Under the pieces are notes generated by a model, which was given only the letters and a program-made list of their open reading frames with translations, did not search any database and was not told the DNA's origin. The translations under genes and the position numbers were made by a program. A stretch of 64,000 nucleotides of DNA from contig UQMJ01000004.1 of NCBI GenBank assembly GCA_900542035.1, positions 84,074-148,073 of the forward strand, given 5' to 3'. Source of the DNA: an uncultured Clostridium sp. GTDB lineage: Bacteria; Bacillota; Clostridia; Lachnospirales; Lachnospiraceae. Positions 1 to 8,175 of the stretch are shown piece after piece. The first letter of the stretch is position 1. Every line of letters begins with the position of its first letter.

Positions 1-684
1 GCCACGGTTGTCGTATCGGTACTGAAATCCTTTGGGATTACGACAGAATCAAGGTTGATTTGGTCTACTGGAAACGATCTGCTGTTTTTTGTTATGCTTT
101 CCATCCTGTTTGGAGGAATGATGATTGGGGCTGTCTGGTTTGGAGGCAGTAAAACCCTGGCGTCTTATCGGGAACTTTTAAAATCCTACGGTCTTTCCGG
201 AACAGATTACGTAAAAGAAAATGGAGGGCCTGCGGCGGTTTTTAATATGGGGCTAAACGGCCTTTTTGCGGTAATTTTTGTGCTGGCAGTAGGGGGAGAT
301 TTAAACGGTCCTACCATTGGAAGCATTTTTACCATTGTGGGATTTTCTGCAACCGGAAAACACATCCGCAATATATTTCCAATTATGGTGGGGGTATGTC
401 TGGGAGGAATTACAAAAAACTGGAATATTTACGATCCTTCTGCAATCCTGGCGCTTCTGCTTTCTACCACGCTTGCTCCCATTGCAGGAGAATTTGGATG
501 GGGGGCAGGCATTCTTGCCGGATTTTTACATTCTTCTGTAGCGCTGAATGTGGGAATCGTCTATGGGGGCATGAATCTGTACAACAATGGCTTTGCAGGA
601 GGTCTGGTAGCGATATTCCTGGTGCCTGTCATCCAGTCGGTGCGGGACAGAAGGGCAAGGGCAAGGGGAGGAATTTCCCTGTAG
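1..684 (+). CDS. DUF1576 family membrane protein, 5' end outside window
   Basis: The frame is open from base 1, so the true start lies upstream and only the last 227 residues are visible. The visible part is very hydrophobic and glycine-rich, with about five membrane segments. It contains a GGDLNGPTIGSIFTIVGFS stretch and ends in a short basic tail (RDRRARARGG). This resembles the DUF1576 family of polytopic Firmicute membrane proteins, whose function is not known. It is followed by the mscL promoter, so it probably ends its own transcription unit. Family call from pattern recognition; the N-terminal half is not seen. Confidence 0.7.
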   Translation, partial: ATVVVSVLKSFGITTESRLIWSTGNDLLFFVMLSILFGGMMIGAVWFGGSKTLASYRELLKSYGLSGTDYVKENGGPAAVFNMGLNGLFAVIFVLAVGGDLNGPTIGSIFTIVGFSATGKHIRNIFPIMVGVCLGGITKNWNIYDPSAILALLLSTTLAPIAGEFGWGAGILAGFLHSSVALNVGIVYGGMNLYNNGFAGGLVAIFLVPVIQSVRDRRARARGGISL

Positions 685-711
685 ACTTCTTGGAGATGCA
701 GACAGAAATTT

Positions 712-740
712 TTGTGTTCTGGCAGCAGATATGATATACT
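712..740 (+). promoter_or_regulatory. Predicted sigma-A promoter of mscL
   Basis: TTGTGT (712-717) and TATACT (735-740) are separated by 17 bp, about 40 bases before the mscL start. The -35 box is weak, the -10 box good. Confidence 0.5.
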
Positions 741-782
741 CAAAAGAGCTGGATAACAGAAAAAATGCAAAGGAGAATACGT

Positions 783-1184
783 ATGAAAAAGTTTATTGCA
801 GAATTCAAAGCGTTCGCCCTTAGGGGAAATGTTATGGATATGGCGGTCGGCGTTATCATCGGCAGTGCGTTTTCCGGCATTGTCACATCCTTAACAGACA
901 ACTTTATTAATCCGCTTCTGGATTTTCTGATGGGTCATGCGGCCTATACCTGGGCGGATATTTCCGGATTTGCTTCGGCATTCCTCTCTTCAATAGTCAA
1001 CTTCTTTTTAATGGCCTTTATTCTGTTCTGCCTGATTAAGATCATTAACAAGGCCATGTCTTTAGGAAGCAAAAAAGAAGAGAAAACGCCGGCAGCGCCG
1101 ACAACAAAGATTTGTCCGTACTGCAAAAGTGAAATCCCGATTGACGCGACAAAATGCGCGCATTGTACGTCGGATGTAGATTAA
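783..1184 (+). CDS. mscL: Large-conductance mechanosensitive channel MscL with C-terminal zinc ribbon
   Basis: MscL opens a wide non-selective pore when membrane tension rises, releasing solutes on osmotic downshock. The 133-residue protein starts with the typical amphipathic N-terminus and TM1 (FKAFALRGNVMDMAVGVIIG), followed by TM2 at about residues 65-90. The usual cytoplasmic helix is replaced by a short charged linker and a CPYC-(10)-CAHC zinc-ribbon-like motif (Cys 111, 114, 125, 128). The ATG at 783 was chosen over an in-frame ATG at 765 because AGGAG (771-775) sits 7 bases upstream and the family begins MKKF. Own promoter; single-gene unit. Confidence 0.93.
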   Translation: MKKFIAEFKAFALRGNVMDMAVGVIIGSAFSGIVTSLTDNFINPLLDFLMGHAAYTWADISGFASAFLSSIVNFFLMAFILFCLIKIINKAMSLGSKKEEKTPAAPTTKICPYCKSEIPIDATKCAHCTSDVD

Positions 1185-1269
1185 ATATATAAGATATTGG
1201 CAATCTATGAAATGTTTCGATAACTGATAGATAGAGATTGACGAGAGAATATAAGTTTGTTAAGCTGAA

Positions 1270-1345
1270 CTTAAGCATTACAGAAGAGTTGAAGAGCAGA
1301 GTAAATGTGGAGACACAGTTGCTTTGCTCTTTTTTAATGCTTAAG
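1270..1345 (+). terminator. Nested inverted repeat and terminator between mscL and the isomerase gene
   Basis: An inner hairpin (AAGAGCA 1292-1298 with TGCTCTT 1325-1331, then a T run) looks like an intrinsic terminator. It is enclosed by a perfect 11-bp inverted repeat, CTTAAGCATTA (1270-1280) and TAATGCTTAAG (1335-1345). The outer arm lies only about 50 bases before the next start codon. Confidence 0.6.
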
Positions 1346-1393
1346 TAATGTTTAGTTTCAGGAGAAAATATGGGGAGCGCAAAGGAGGAAAAA

Positions 1394-2281
1394 ATGAAAC
1401 TATCAACAACAACTTTATTTTATGGACCGAGACCCGATGGAAGCGTAGCGCCAGTTATGGATAGTATTCGAAGGATTCATAAAGCGGGATTTCGGGATGT
1501 GGATCTGAATTTTGCATGGACAAGGAGACGAAAAACAGAACTCTATTTTGATAATTGGAAAGATTGGATAAAGCAGTGCGGGGAATTAATTGAAGAATTA
1601 GGAATGACGGTTAGCCAGTCTCATGCGCCTTTTTATAATGTAATCGATTCCTCTTATCCTTACAGAGAAGAAGAGGAAGAGATGGTACGCCGCTCAATTA
1701 TTGCAGCAGCAGAGTTAGGAGCAGAAATTGTAGTGATTCACGGGGGATCAGTGCCATATTGCCCAGATTATAAGAAGAATAAGATGGAAAATATGGAGTA
1801 TTTTAAACCTCATTTAGAACTTGCCGCAAAATATGATGTAACGATTGCGATTGAAAACCTATTTGATGAAAATGATCTTCAAAAGAGAGTGCGCGTACCG
1901 CGTTATTTAGCGGATCCAGAGGATTTAATTGATTTAGTAGACAGCCTTCACGCTTCTTATGATAATGTAGGGATTGTATGGGATTTTGGCCACGCAAATT
2001 TAATGAACTGGAATCAGCCGGAGTGTTTAGAAATGATTGGAAAGAGACTGATTGCAACTCATGTGCAGGATAATTATGGAGTTGTAGATGATCACTTGCT
2101 GCCATATTTGGGGAATGTAGAATGGGAACCAATTATGAAAACATTAAAGAAAATAGGTTATGAAGGGGCATTCGCATATGAAACCCATAAGATGACAGAC
2201 AGGCTTCCAGATCCTATGGTTGACGCAATGCTTCGATATGCGTTCGAGTTGGGGAACTATCTGCTTTCATTAGCAGAGTAA
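1394..2281 (+). CDS. Sugar phosphate isomerase/epimerase-like TIM-barrel protein
   Basis: This 295-residue protein fits the xylose-isomerase-like TIM-barrel superfamily (AP endonuclease 2 fold), whose members isomerise or epimerise sugars and inositols using a divalent metal. Visible candidate metal and active-site segments are HAPFYN (about residue 75), VIHGGS, AIENLFDEND, WDFGHANL, ATHVQDNYG and AYETHKM near the C-terminus. Start: ATG 1394 has AGGAGG at 1383-1388; an upstream in-frame ATG at 1370 also has an AGGAG, so an 8-residue extension is possible. It lies 32 bases before a solute-binding lipoprotein gene and likely shares its mRNA. Substrate unknown. Confidence 0.75.
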   Translation: MKLSTTTLFYGPRPDGSVAPVMDSIRRIHKAGFRDVDLNFAWTRRRKTELYFDNWKDWIKQCGELIEELGMTVSQSHAPFYNVIDSSYPYREEEEEMVRRSIIAAAELGAEIVVIHGGSVPYCPDYKKNKMENMEYFKPHLELAAKYDVTIAIENLFDENDLQKRVRVPRYLADPEDLIDLVDSLHASYDNVGIVWDFGHANLMNWNQPECLEMIGKRLIATHVQDNYGVVDDHLLPYLGNVEWEPIMKTLKKIGYEGAFAYETHKMTDRLPDPMVDAMLRYAFELGNYLLSLAE

Positions 2282-2313
2282 AGGGAAAACATATAAAGGA
2301 GGTTACAAGTAAT

Positions 2314-3669
2314 ATGAAACAAAGGTTATTAGCGGCAACAATGGCAGCGGTAATGGTACTGGGTGGATGTTCAGGAGGAGGGCAGACAGCTCAGACGACA
2401 GCTTCTGAGTCAAAAGAAACTACTGCAGCAAAGGAAACAGCAGAGGAAAGCAAAAAAGAAGAAACCAGTATAGCAGAGAATACAGAAGTGATTGAGATCG
2501 AGTTCTGGCATGCACTTGAAACACAGTATGAGCCAACACTAAACAAAGTGGTAGATGAATTTAATAAAACCCATGATAATATTGTGGTAAAGCCGATGTA
2601 TATTGGAGCATATGCGGCGTTAAATGAGGCCATTGTAGCTGCCCATGCAGCAGGAGCAGGTCTTCCAGGTGTTGCAATGGCAAATATTCCGTTTGTAGCA
2701 GGATATGGAGCAGGCGGTGTTTGTGAAGATTTAGGGCCATATATCGAACGGGATGGATTTGAACTGGAGGACTTTGGAGAAGGACTTAGAAAAGCTGGCG
2801 AGTATGAAGGGGCCCAGATAGCGCTGCCGTTTTTGGTGTCTACAGAAGTCGTTTATTATAATAACGATTTGATGAAAGAGTTAGGACTGGAGATGCCAGA
2901 AAAATGGGCAGATATGACCGAATTCCTGGAAAAAGGATCGATTGTGGAAAACGGAGAAAGCAGCCGCTATGGTATGGTTATTCCAGGATGGAACACATTT
3001 TATTATGGGCCATTTTTTGTAAATAACGGAGTAGAACCTTTAAAAGAAGATGGCACAACTGGATTAGGTGATGAAAGCGCAGTAAAAGTAGTGCAGCAGA
3101 TGAAAGACTGGTGTGATGCCGGATATACATATTTAGCTACTGGAAAAGACGCTGCATCTGTTATGCGCCAGAACTTTGTAGATGGAAAGGCGTTGTCTGT
3201 AGTATATACCAGTTCCCTGTACAATACGATGGTAGATCTGTGCGATTTTGAAGTCGGAATGAGCTGGCTGCCTAGCGGGGACACAAAAAATCAGGAGTTA
3301 GGCGGAAATGTTTTATTTATTCCATCTAAAAATAGTCAGGAAGTAAAAGATGCATCCTGGGAATTTTTAGCTTATCTGATGAGCAAAGAAGTAAACATGA
3401 TTTGGGCTTCTGAAACTGGATATTTACCAACTAGAAAATCGGTACAAGAGACAGAAGAGGGAAAGAAATTCCTGGAGCAGAAACCAGCATTTGAAACAAT
3501 TTTTGAAAATCTGGATTTGATCAGCCCAGGTATCCAGCATTCCGCTTGGAATCAGGCCAGTACGATTTGGGTAAATTATATAGATGAAATTATTACAGAA
3601 AATTTAGACGTAAAAGAAGCAATGGAGAATATGGCGGCAGAGATTAATGAAGTGCTGGAGGATTTCTAG
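2314..3669 (+). CDS. Extracellular solute-binding lipoprotein, sugar ABC type (family 1)
   Basis: The protein starts with a lipoprotein signal peptide ending in the lipobox LGGC (about residues 16-19). A Thr/Glu/Lys-rich linker and a periplasmic-binding fold of the family-1 sugar or glycerol-phosphate type follow (EIEFWHALE, then VVYYNNDLMKELGLEMPEKWADM). At 451 residues it is full length. It would capture a carbohydrate outside the membrane, yet no permease or ATPase gene follows; a terminator and an opposing gene come next. It must borrow a transporter encoded elsewhere, or it is a remnant of a larger locus. Base composition of this gene and its upstream neighbour is more AT-rich than the surroundings. 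Confidence 0.85.
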   Translation: MKQRLLAATMAAVMVLGGCSGGGQTAQTTASESKETTAAKETAEESKKEETSIAENTEVIEIEFWHALETQYEPTLNKVVDEFNKTHDNIVVKPMYIGAYAALNEAIVAAHAAGAGLPGVAMANIPFVAGYGAGGVCEDLGPYIERDGFELEDFGEGLRKAGEYEGAQIALPFLVSTEVVYYNNDLMKELGLEMPEKWADMTEFLEKGSIVENGESSRYGMVIPGWNTFYYGPFFVNNGVEPLKEDGTTGLGDESAVKVVQQMKDWCDAGYTYLATGKDAASVMRQNFVDGKALSVVYTSSLYNTMVDLCDFEVGMSWLPSGDTKNQELGGNVLFIPSKNSQEVKDASWEFLAYLMSKEVNMIWASETGYLPTRKSVQETEEGKKFLEQKPAFETIFENLDLISPGIQHSAWNQASTIWVNYIDEIITENLDVKEAMENMAAEINEVLEDF

Positions 3670-3744
3670 AAACAATAGTATCTCAAAAATCAAGATTACA
3701 GCAACGGATAAAACTGCAGTCAGTTGACAAATCCTTCCAGAGCC

Positions 3745-3798
3745 GAGGCGGCCAGTTTATGCCATTTCTAAATGGTTTACTGGCCGTCTCGCCTTTTT
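3745..3798 (+). terminator. Rho-independent terminator after the solute-binding protein gene
   Basis: Stem GAGGCGGCCAGT (3745-3756) pairs with ACTGGCCGTCTC (3779-3790). An inner CCATTT/AAATGG stem lies inside, and a TTTTT tract follows at 3794-3798. It reaches the 3' end of the opposing cyuA gene. Confidence 0.85.
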
Positions 3799-5098
3799 AC
3801 TTCTGCAGCATGATTTTTACAATTTCTTTATCGGTTTCCCTCATGCCGTCATGGCCAAGCTGTCCGATGTTGCGGATGGTATTTTCCACACCTTTGGTTA
3901 CGATTCCGTCGCCGGCGCGGAACTGCTGGCCGTTTTTATACATATGGTAGCCAAGGATGCCTGCCTCTACGCTGGAAGCGATTTTGGCGGCGCAGCTTGG
4001 TTTGGCTCCATCGCAGATAATGCCGGATACGATAGCAAGGGAATTGACCAGGGTATGGGCGATCGCCGTATAGTCAGCGCCCTGCAGATAGGCGATGCCG
4101 CATCCGGCCGCACAGCCAGCGCTGACGGCGCCGCAGTAGGCCGATAACCGGCCGATACCGGTCTTTTCATGGATTGCGATTAAGTTGGAGACTGCCAGGG
4201 CGCGGTACAGCCGGTCTTTTGGGATTGCCAGTGACTTGGCATATTCAATAACCGGTACGGATACGGTAATCCCCTGGTTGCCGCTGCCGGAATTGATGAC
4301 AACCGGAAGTTCACAGCCGCTCATTCTGGCGTCAGCGCCGGCAGCAGCTTTGGCAATGGCTCGGTTGCGGACGTCGTCGCCATAGAATTTCAGCATGGTG
4401 GAACCGATATTCGCGCCGTAATCTCCCAGCAGACCTTCTTCGGAAATCTGCGTATTATATAAGATTTGAACGTCTAAAACCGGACGAATATCCTCTAGCT
4501 GGCAGGTGTCTGCAAAATCCAGAATATCAGCGATGGTCAGAAGGCTTTTATCGGTCAGCCCGCTTTCCGGTACAGTGTTTTCAAAACATCCATGAGAGAC
4601 GGCATCCTGTTTGTCCAGTAAGACGGAATCATCCTTCTGAATGTAAACAAGATTGGTATGGTATTGGCAGATTCGTACGACAGCGGAAGAATCCTTATGA
4701 AAGACAGAAACAATAATATCAAAAATAATGCCGTTATCCACTGCCTGGACCTGAATAGGAACCGTTTCGAGAAACTGGCGCATCTGTGCTTTCTGCTCCA
4801 TGCTGACCTGGGAAATGACTTCTAAAGCTTTATCTGCCTGCCCGCCCACAATTCCTGCGGCAGCAGCAGCTTCGATGCCTTTCATGCCGCCGGTATTGGG
4901 AACGACAACGCTTTTAACGTTTTTAATAATATTATTGCTGACGCCAATGGCAACCCGATCTGGCATACAGCCCAGAACCTCTCTGGCCTTTGCGGCGGCA
5001 TAGGCAATGGCAATGGGTTCGGTACATCCCATGGCAGGAATCAGCTCTTCTTTTAAAATCTGTACATAAGCTTTGTAAATATGACTTGTGCGTTCCAT
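3797..5098 (-). CDS. cyuA: L-cysteine desulfidase family protein (UPF0597/YhaM type)
   Basis: This 433-residue protein matches the UPF0597/CyuA family. Characterised members use a [4Fe-4S] cluster to split L-cysteine into pyruvate, ammonia and hydrogen sulfide in the cytoplasm. Recognisable elements are the N-terminal MGCTEPIAIAYAAAKA with its conserved Cys, SGSGNQGITVSVPV in the middle, CGAVSAGCAAGCG, and SGIICDGAKPSCAAKI; these Cys residues are cluster-ligand candidates. It is monocistronic, has its own promoter at 5128-5156, and is divergent from rho. A catabolic role for cysteine is inferred from the family. Confidence 0.85.
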   Translation of the reverse strand: MERTSHIYKAYVQILKEELIPAMGCTEPIAIAYAAAKAREVLGCMPDRVAIGVSNNIIKNVKSVVVPNTGGMKGIEAAAAAGIVGGQADKALEVISQVSMEQKAQMRQFLETVPIQVQAVDNGIIFDIIVSVFHKDSSAVVRICQYHTNLVYIQKDDSVLLDKQDAVSHGCFENTVPESGLTDKSLLTIADILDFADTCQLEDIRPVLDVQILYNTQISEEGLLGDYGANIGSTMLKFYGDDVRNRAIAKAAAGADARMSGCELPVVINSGSGNQGITVSVPVIEYAKSLAIPKDRLYRALAVSNLIAIHEKTGIGRLSAYCGAVSAGCAAGCGIAYLQGADYTAIAHTLVNSLAIVSGIICDGAKPSCAAKIASSVEAGILGYHMYKNGQQFRAGDGIVTKGVENTIRNIGQLGHDGMRETDKEIVKIMLQK

Positions 5099-5127
5099 GT
5101 ATTTATCCTCCGTTTGATCTTAAAATA

Positions 5128-5156
5128 ACTATACACGTTTCTGAAAAACATGGCAA
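5128..5156 (-). promoter_or_regulatory. Predicted promoter of cyuA
   Basis: On the minus strand TTGCCA (5156-5151) and TATAGT (5133-5128) are 17 bp apart, about 30 bases before the start codon. Confidence 0.6.
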
Positions 5157-5221
5157 CTGTCTGTCGGAAAATGAAGGGATTTCCTGGTATTTTCCGGCGC
5201 TTTCCGGCGATAAAAAAACCT

Positions 5222-5250
5222 TTGCAATTTTTTTCGGTATCATATATAAT
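5222..5250 (+). promoter_or_regulatory. Predicted promoter of rho
   Basis: TTGCAA (5222-5227) and TATAAT (5245-5250) are 17 bp apart. They leave an untranslated leader of about 120 bases before rho, long enough for the autogenous attenuation known for rho genes in other bacteria. No clear intrinsic terminator is visible in it. Confidence 0.7.
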
Positions 5251-5377
5251 GGCTTTATTAACCAAAGATGTCAGAATTTCATTTTCTGGCAGCACGTCCC
5301 TGATTCTGGAAGAATTCCCCAATATTATACAAACAGAATAGACCGATTTTACATGAAAGAAAGGCGAGGAATTGTTT

Positions 5378-6781
5378 ATGCGTGAAAAATTAAATACGCT
5401 GCCACTGGCAGAATTAAAAGAATTGGCCAAAGCACAGGGAATTAAGGGCGCCAGCGTAATGCGGAAAGCGGACTTAATCGAATTATTGTGTCAGACGGCA
5501 AATAAGACAGAAGAAAAAGGCAGAACAGAAGAAAAAACGGTTCAGCCGGAGCGTATGCGTCAGCCAAGAAACGTTCGTCAGGGAAGCAAAGAGGGAGTAT
5601 CCGGAACTGGCAGACAAGAACCGGCCTTCCAGGAAGAATTGTCCGATTTGGACAGCGGGCAGGAAGCAAATGGGATTTTGGAGGTAATGCCGGATGGATT
5701 TGGTTTTATCCGCTGTGAAAATTTCCTTCCAGGAGAAAATGACGTGTATGTTGCGCCGTCCCAGATCCGCCGGTTTAATATGAAGACCGGAGATATTGTA
5801 CGGGGAAACCGGAGAGTGAAAGCCCCTACAGAAAAGTTTGCTGCTCTATTGTATGTGACATCTATCAACGGCTATCCGGTCAGCGTTGCAGAGAGACGGC
5901 CAAACTTTGAAAACCTGACGCCGATTTTCCCGAATCAGCGCCTGCATATGGAGACTCCAGGAGGGAAAAATACAGTGGCAATGAGGGTGCTGGATTTGCT
6001 GGCTCCTATTGGAAAAGGGCAGAGAGGTATGATTGTATCTCCGCCAAAGGCTGGAAAAACCACCTTGTTAAAGCAGGTTGCCAAGGCAATTACCACTAAC
6101 CAGCCGGATATGCATCTCATTATTCTGCTGATTGACGAGCGTCCGGAGGAAGTAACTGACATTAAAGAAGCTATTACAGGGCCAAATGTAGAAGTGATCT
6201 ATTCTACGTTTGATGAACTGCCGGAGCGCCACAAGAGAGTTTCCGAAATGGTAGTAGAACGTGCAAAACGTCTGGTCGAGCATGGAAGAGACGTTACCAT
6301 CCTGTTAGACAGCATTACCCGTCTGGCAAGAGCCTACAACCTGGTGGTTCCGCCTTCTGGAAGAACGCTGTCCGGCGGTCTGGATCCGGCGGCTCTCCAT
6401 ATGCCGAAGCGGTTTTTCGGCGCGGCAAGAAACATGAGAGAAGGCGGCAGCCTTACGATTCTGGCAACTGCCCTGATTGATACCGGAAGCCGTATGGATG
6501 ATGTAATTTACGAGGAATTTAAGGGAACCGGCAACATGGAACTGGTATTGGACAGAAAGCTTTCAGAAAAGAGAATCTTCCCTGCTATTGACATTTTAAA
6601 GTCCGGAACCAGAAGGGACGACCTCCTTCTGACCAGGGAAGAGGCCGAAGCGGTGGATATTATCCGCAAGGCTACCAATACTGTAAAGCCGGAAGAATCT
6701 GTAGAAAGGGTGCTGGAATTATTTGCAAAAACCAGAACCAACAAAGAGTTTGTAGAGATGGCGAAAAAAACGCGTTTTTAG
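5378..6781 (+). CDS. rho: Transcription termination factor Rho
   Basis: Rho is a hexameric RNA-dependent ATPase that ends transcription. The 467-residue protein has a Rho N-terminal helical domain (LAELKELAKAQGIKG, residues 8-22), then a Gln/Glu/Arg-rich insertion of about 50 residues. The cold-shock-like RNA-binding domain (DGFGFIRCENFLPGENDVYV) follows, then the P-loop SPPKAGKTTLL near residue 220, the Q-loop VPPSGRTLSGG and the R-loop EEFKGTGNMELVLDR. ATG 5378 has AGGCGAGGA 7 bases upstream; an in-frame TTG at 5372 is less likely. Its position before rpmE is typical of Firmicutes. Confidence 0.97.
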   Translation: MREKLNTLPLAELKELAKAQGIKGASVMRKADLIELLCQTANKTEEKGRTEEKTVQPERMRQPRNVRQGSKEGVSGTGRQEPAFQEELSDLDSGQEANGILEVMPDGFGFIRCENFLPGENDVYVAPSQIRRFNMKTGDIVRGNRRVKAPTEKFAALLYVTSINGYPVSVAERRPNFENLTPIFPNQRLHMETPGGKNTVAMRVLDLLAPIGKGQRGMIVSPPKAGKTTLLKQVAKAITTNQPDMHLIILLIDERPEEVTDIKEAITGPNVEVIYSTFDELPERHKRVSEMVVERAKRLVEHGRDVTILLDSITRLARAYNLVVPPSGRTLSGGLDPAALHMPKRFFGAARNMREGGSLTILATALIDTGSRMDDVIYEEFKGTGNMELVLDRKLSEKRIFPAIDILKSGTRRDDLLLTREEAEAVDIIRKATNTVKPEESVERVLELFAKTRTNKEFVEMAKKTRF

Positions 6782-6815
6782 CCGCAAAATCCCTGGAAAA
6801 GCAAGAGAAAAGTGC

Positions 6816-6844
6816 TTGCAATCGTTGATTTTGTATGTTATACT
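6816..6844 (+). promoter_or_regulatory. Predicted promoter of rpmE
   Basis: TTGCAA (6816-6821) and TATACT (6839-6844) with a 17-bp spacer lie about 95 bases before rpmE. They suggest transcription separate from rho. Confidence 0.7.
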
Positions 6845-6938
6845 TACTAAGCTGTGCATACAGTATAAATCGTAAGGAAATGCAGAAATGCATTTTTGCG
6901 GTCGGAAACCGCACAATAAGAATAGAGAGGTGAAAATC

Positions 6939-7148
6939 ATGAAAGAGGGAATCCATCCAGCCTATTATCAGGCAAAGGTAGTTTGCAACTGTGGTAATGA
7001 ATTCGTAACTGGTTCTACCAAGCAGGACATTCACGTTGAAGTTTGTTCCAAATGCCATTCATTCTATACAGGTCAGCAGAAAGCTGCCGCTGCTCGTGGA
7101 CGTATTGATAAGTTCAATCGTAAGTACGGCGTTAACGCTGGCAAATAA
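6939..7148 (+). CDS. rpmE: 50S ribosomal protein L31, zinc-binding form
   Basis: The 69-residue protein begins MKEGIHPAYYQAKVVCNCGN, typical of bacterial L31. It carries the four cysteines (CNC near residues 16-18 and CSKC at 36-39) of the zinc-containing C+ type. The long open frame starts at 6888, but the ATG at 6939 is preceded by GAGAGGTGA and matches the family N-terminus. It sits between rho and a DUF1385 gene, and is closed by a strong terminator. Confidence 0.97.
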   Translation: MKEGIHPAYYQAKVVCNCGNEFVTGSTKQDIHVEVCSKCHSFYTGQQKAAAARGRIDKFNRKYGVNAGK

Positions 7149-7161
7149 GTTTGAGCACATA

Positions 7162-7203
7162 GGGTTGAGCTTAGTGGAAACACTTGCTCAGCCCTTGTTT
7201 TTT
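7162..7203 (+). terminator. Rho-independent terminator after rpmE
   Basis: GGGTTGAGC (7162-7170) pairs with GCTCAGCCC, with AAGTG/CACTT-like pairing in the loop, followed by a T-rich run to about 7203. Confidence 0.8.
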
Positions 7204-7227
7204 GCGCGGATCTAGGAGGAATTATAT

Positions 7228-8175
7228 TTGAAATATTCAGGTATTGGCGGTCAGGCGGTCATAGAAGGAATTATGATGAAAAATGGGGACGATTATGCGA
7301 CAGCAGTCCGCAAGCCTGATGGAACCATTGAAGTAAAAAAGGATACCTATGTAAGTCTGACAGAAAAGGTAAAGATTTTATCGCTTCCATTTGTGCGCGG
7401 AATCTTTAATTTTGCAGATTCCATGGTGCTGGGAATGAAAAGTCTGACCTGGTCTGCCAGTTTTTTCGAAGATGACGAGGGCAGCGAACCAGGAAAGTTT
7501 GAATTGTTCCTGGATAAGGTATTCGGGGAAAAACTGGAAAAATTCCTGATGGCGTTTGTAATGGTGTTTTCCATGATTCTGGCGATTGGGATTTTCATGG
7601 TGCTCCCGATGTTTCTGTCCAATTTGTTCCGGACCTTTATCCCGTCGGAGACGGTAATGGCCGTATTAGAGGGCGTGATCCGGATTGTAATTTTTATTGT
7701 ATACATTAAGCTGATCTCCCATATGGAAGACATTAAACGAACCTTTATGTACCATGGAGCAGAGCATAAGTGCATTAACTGCGTAGAGCATGGAATGCCG
7801 CTGACGGTAGAAAACGTGCGGAAAAGCTCCAAAGAGCATAAGCGGTGCGGAACCAGCTTTTTATTAATTGTCATGGTAATCAGCATCCTGTTTTTCATGG
7901 TTATTCGGGTAGAAAACGTATGGCTCAGAGCTGCCAGCCGTATTATTCTGATTCCGGTAATCGCAGGCGTTTCGTATGAATTCCTGAGGCTGGCAGGCCG
8001 CAGCAATTCCTGCTTGATTAACGCGTTAAGCCGCCCAGGTATGTGGATGCAGGCGCTTACCACCACAGAGCCGGATGATTCCATGATTGAAGTAGCGATT
8101 GCCGCAGTAGAGGAAGTATTTGACTGGAAAGCATATCTGAGAGAGAACTTTCCGGAATCGGAGGACAGAGGATGA
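7228..8175 (+). CDS. DUF1385 family membrane protein (YqhQ-like)
   Basis: The 315-residue product begins LKYSGIGGQAVIEGIMMKN, the signature N-terminus of DUF1385/YqhQ proteins. It has three or four membrane segments (about residues 105-135, 145-165, 205-230 and 235-250) and the conserved block YHGAEHKCINCVEHG between them. The biochemical role is unknown; in Clostridia it is regularly found just before prmC-prfA, as here. A TTG start at 7228 is used, with AGGAGG at 7214-7219 and 8 bases of spacing. Its stop overlaps the prmC start (ATGA), so the genes are translationally coupled. Confidence 0.9.
   Translation: MKYSGIGGQAVIEGIMMKNGDDYATAVRKPDGTIEVKKDTYVSLTEKVKILSLPFVRGIFNFADSMVLGMKSLTWSASFFEDDEGSEPGKFELFLDKVFGEKLEKFLMAFVMVFSMILAIGIFMVLPMFLSNLFRTFIPSETVMAVLEGVIRIVIFIVYIKLISHMEDIKRTFMYHGAEHKCINCVEHGMPLTVENVRKSSKEHKRCGTSFLLIVMVISILFFMVIRVENVWLRAASRIILIPVIAGVSYEFLRLAGRSNSCLINALSRPGMWMQALTTTEPDDSMIEVAIAAVEEVFDWKAYLRENFPESEDRG

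Noticed and set aside
7347..8084. 245-residue minus-strand frame opposite yqhQ
   Set aside because: It is the shadow of a well-supported DUF1385 gene, without a ribosome site or domain pattern.
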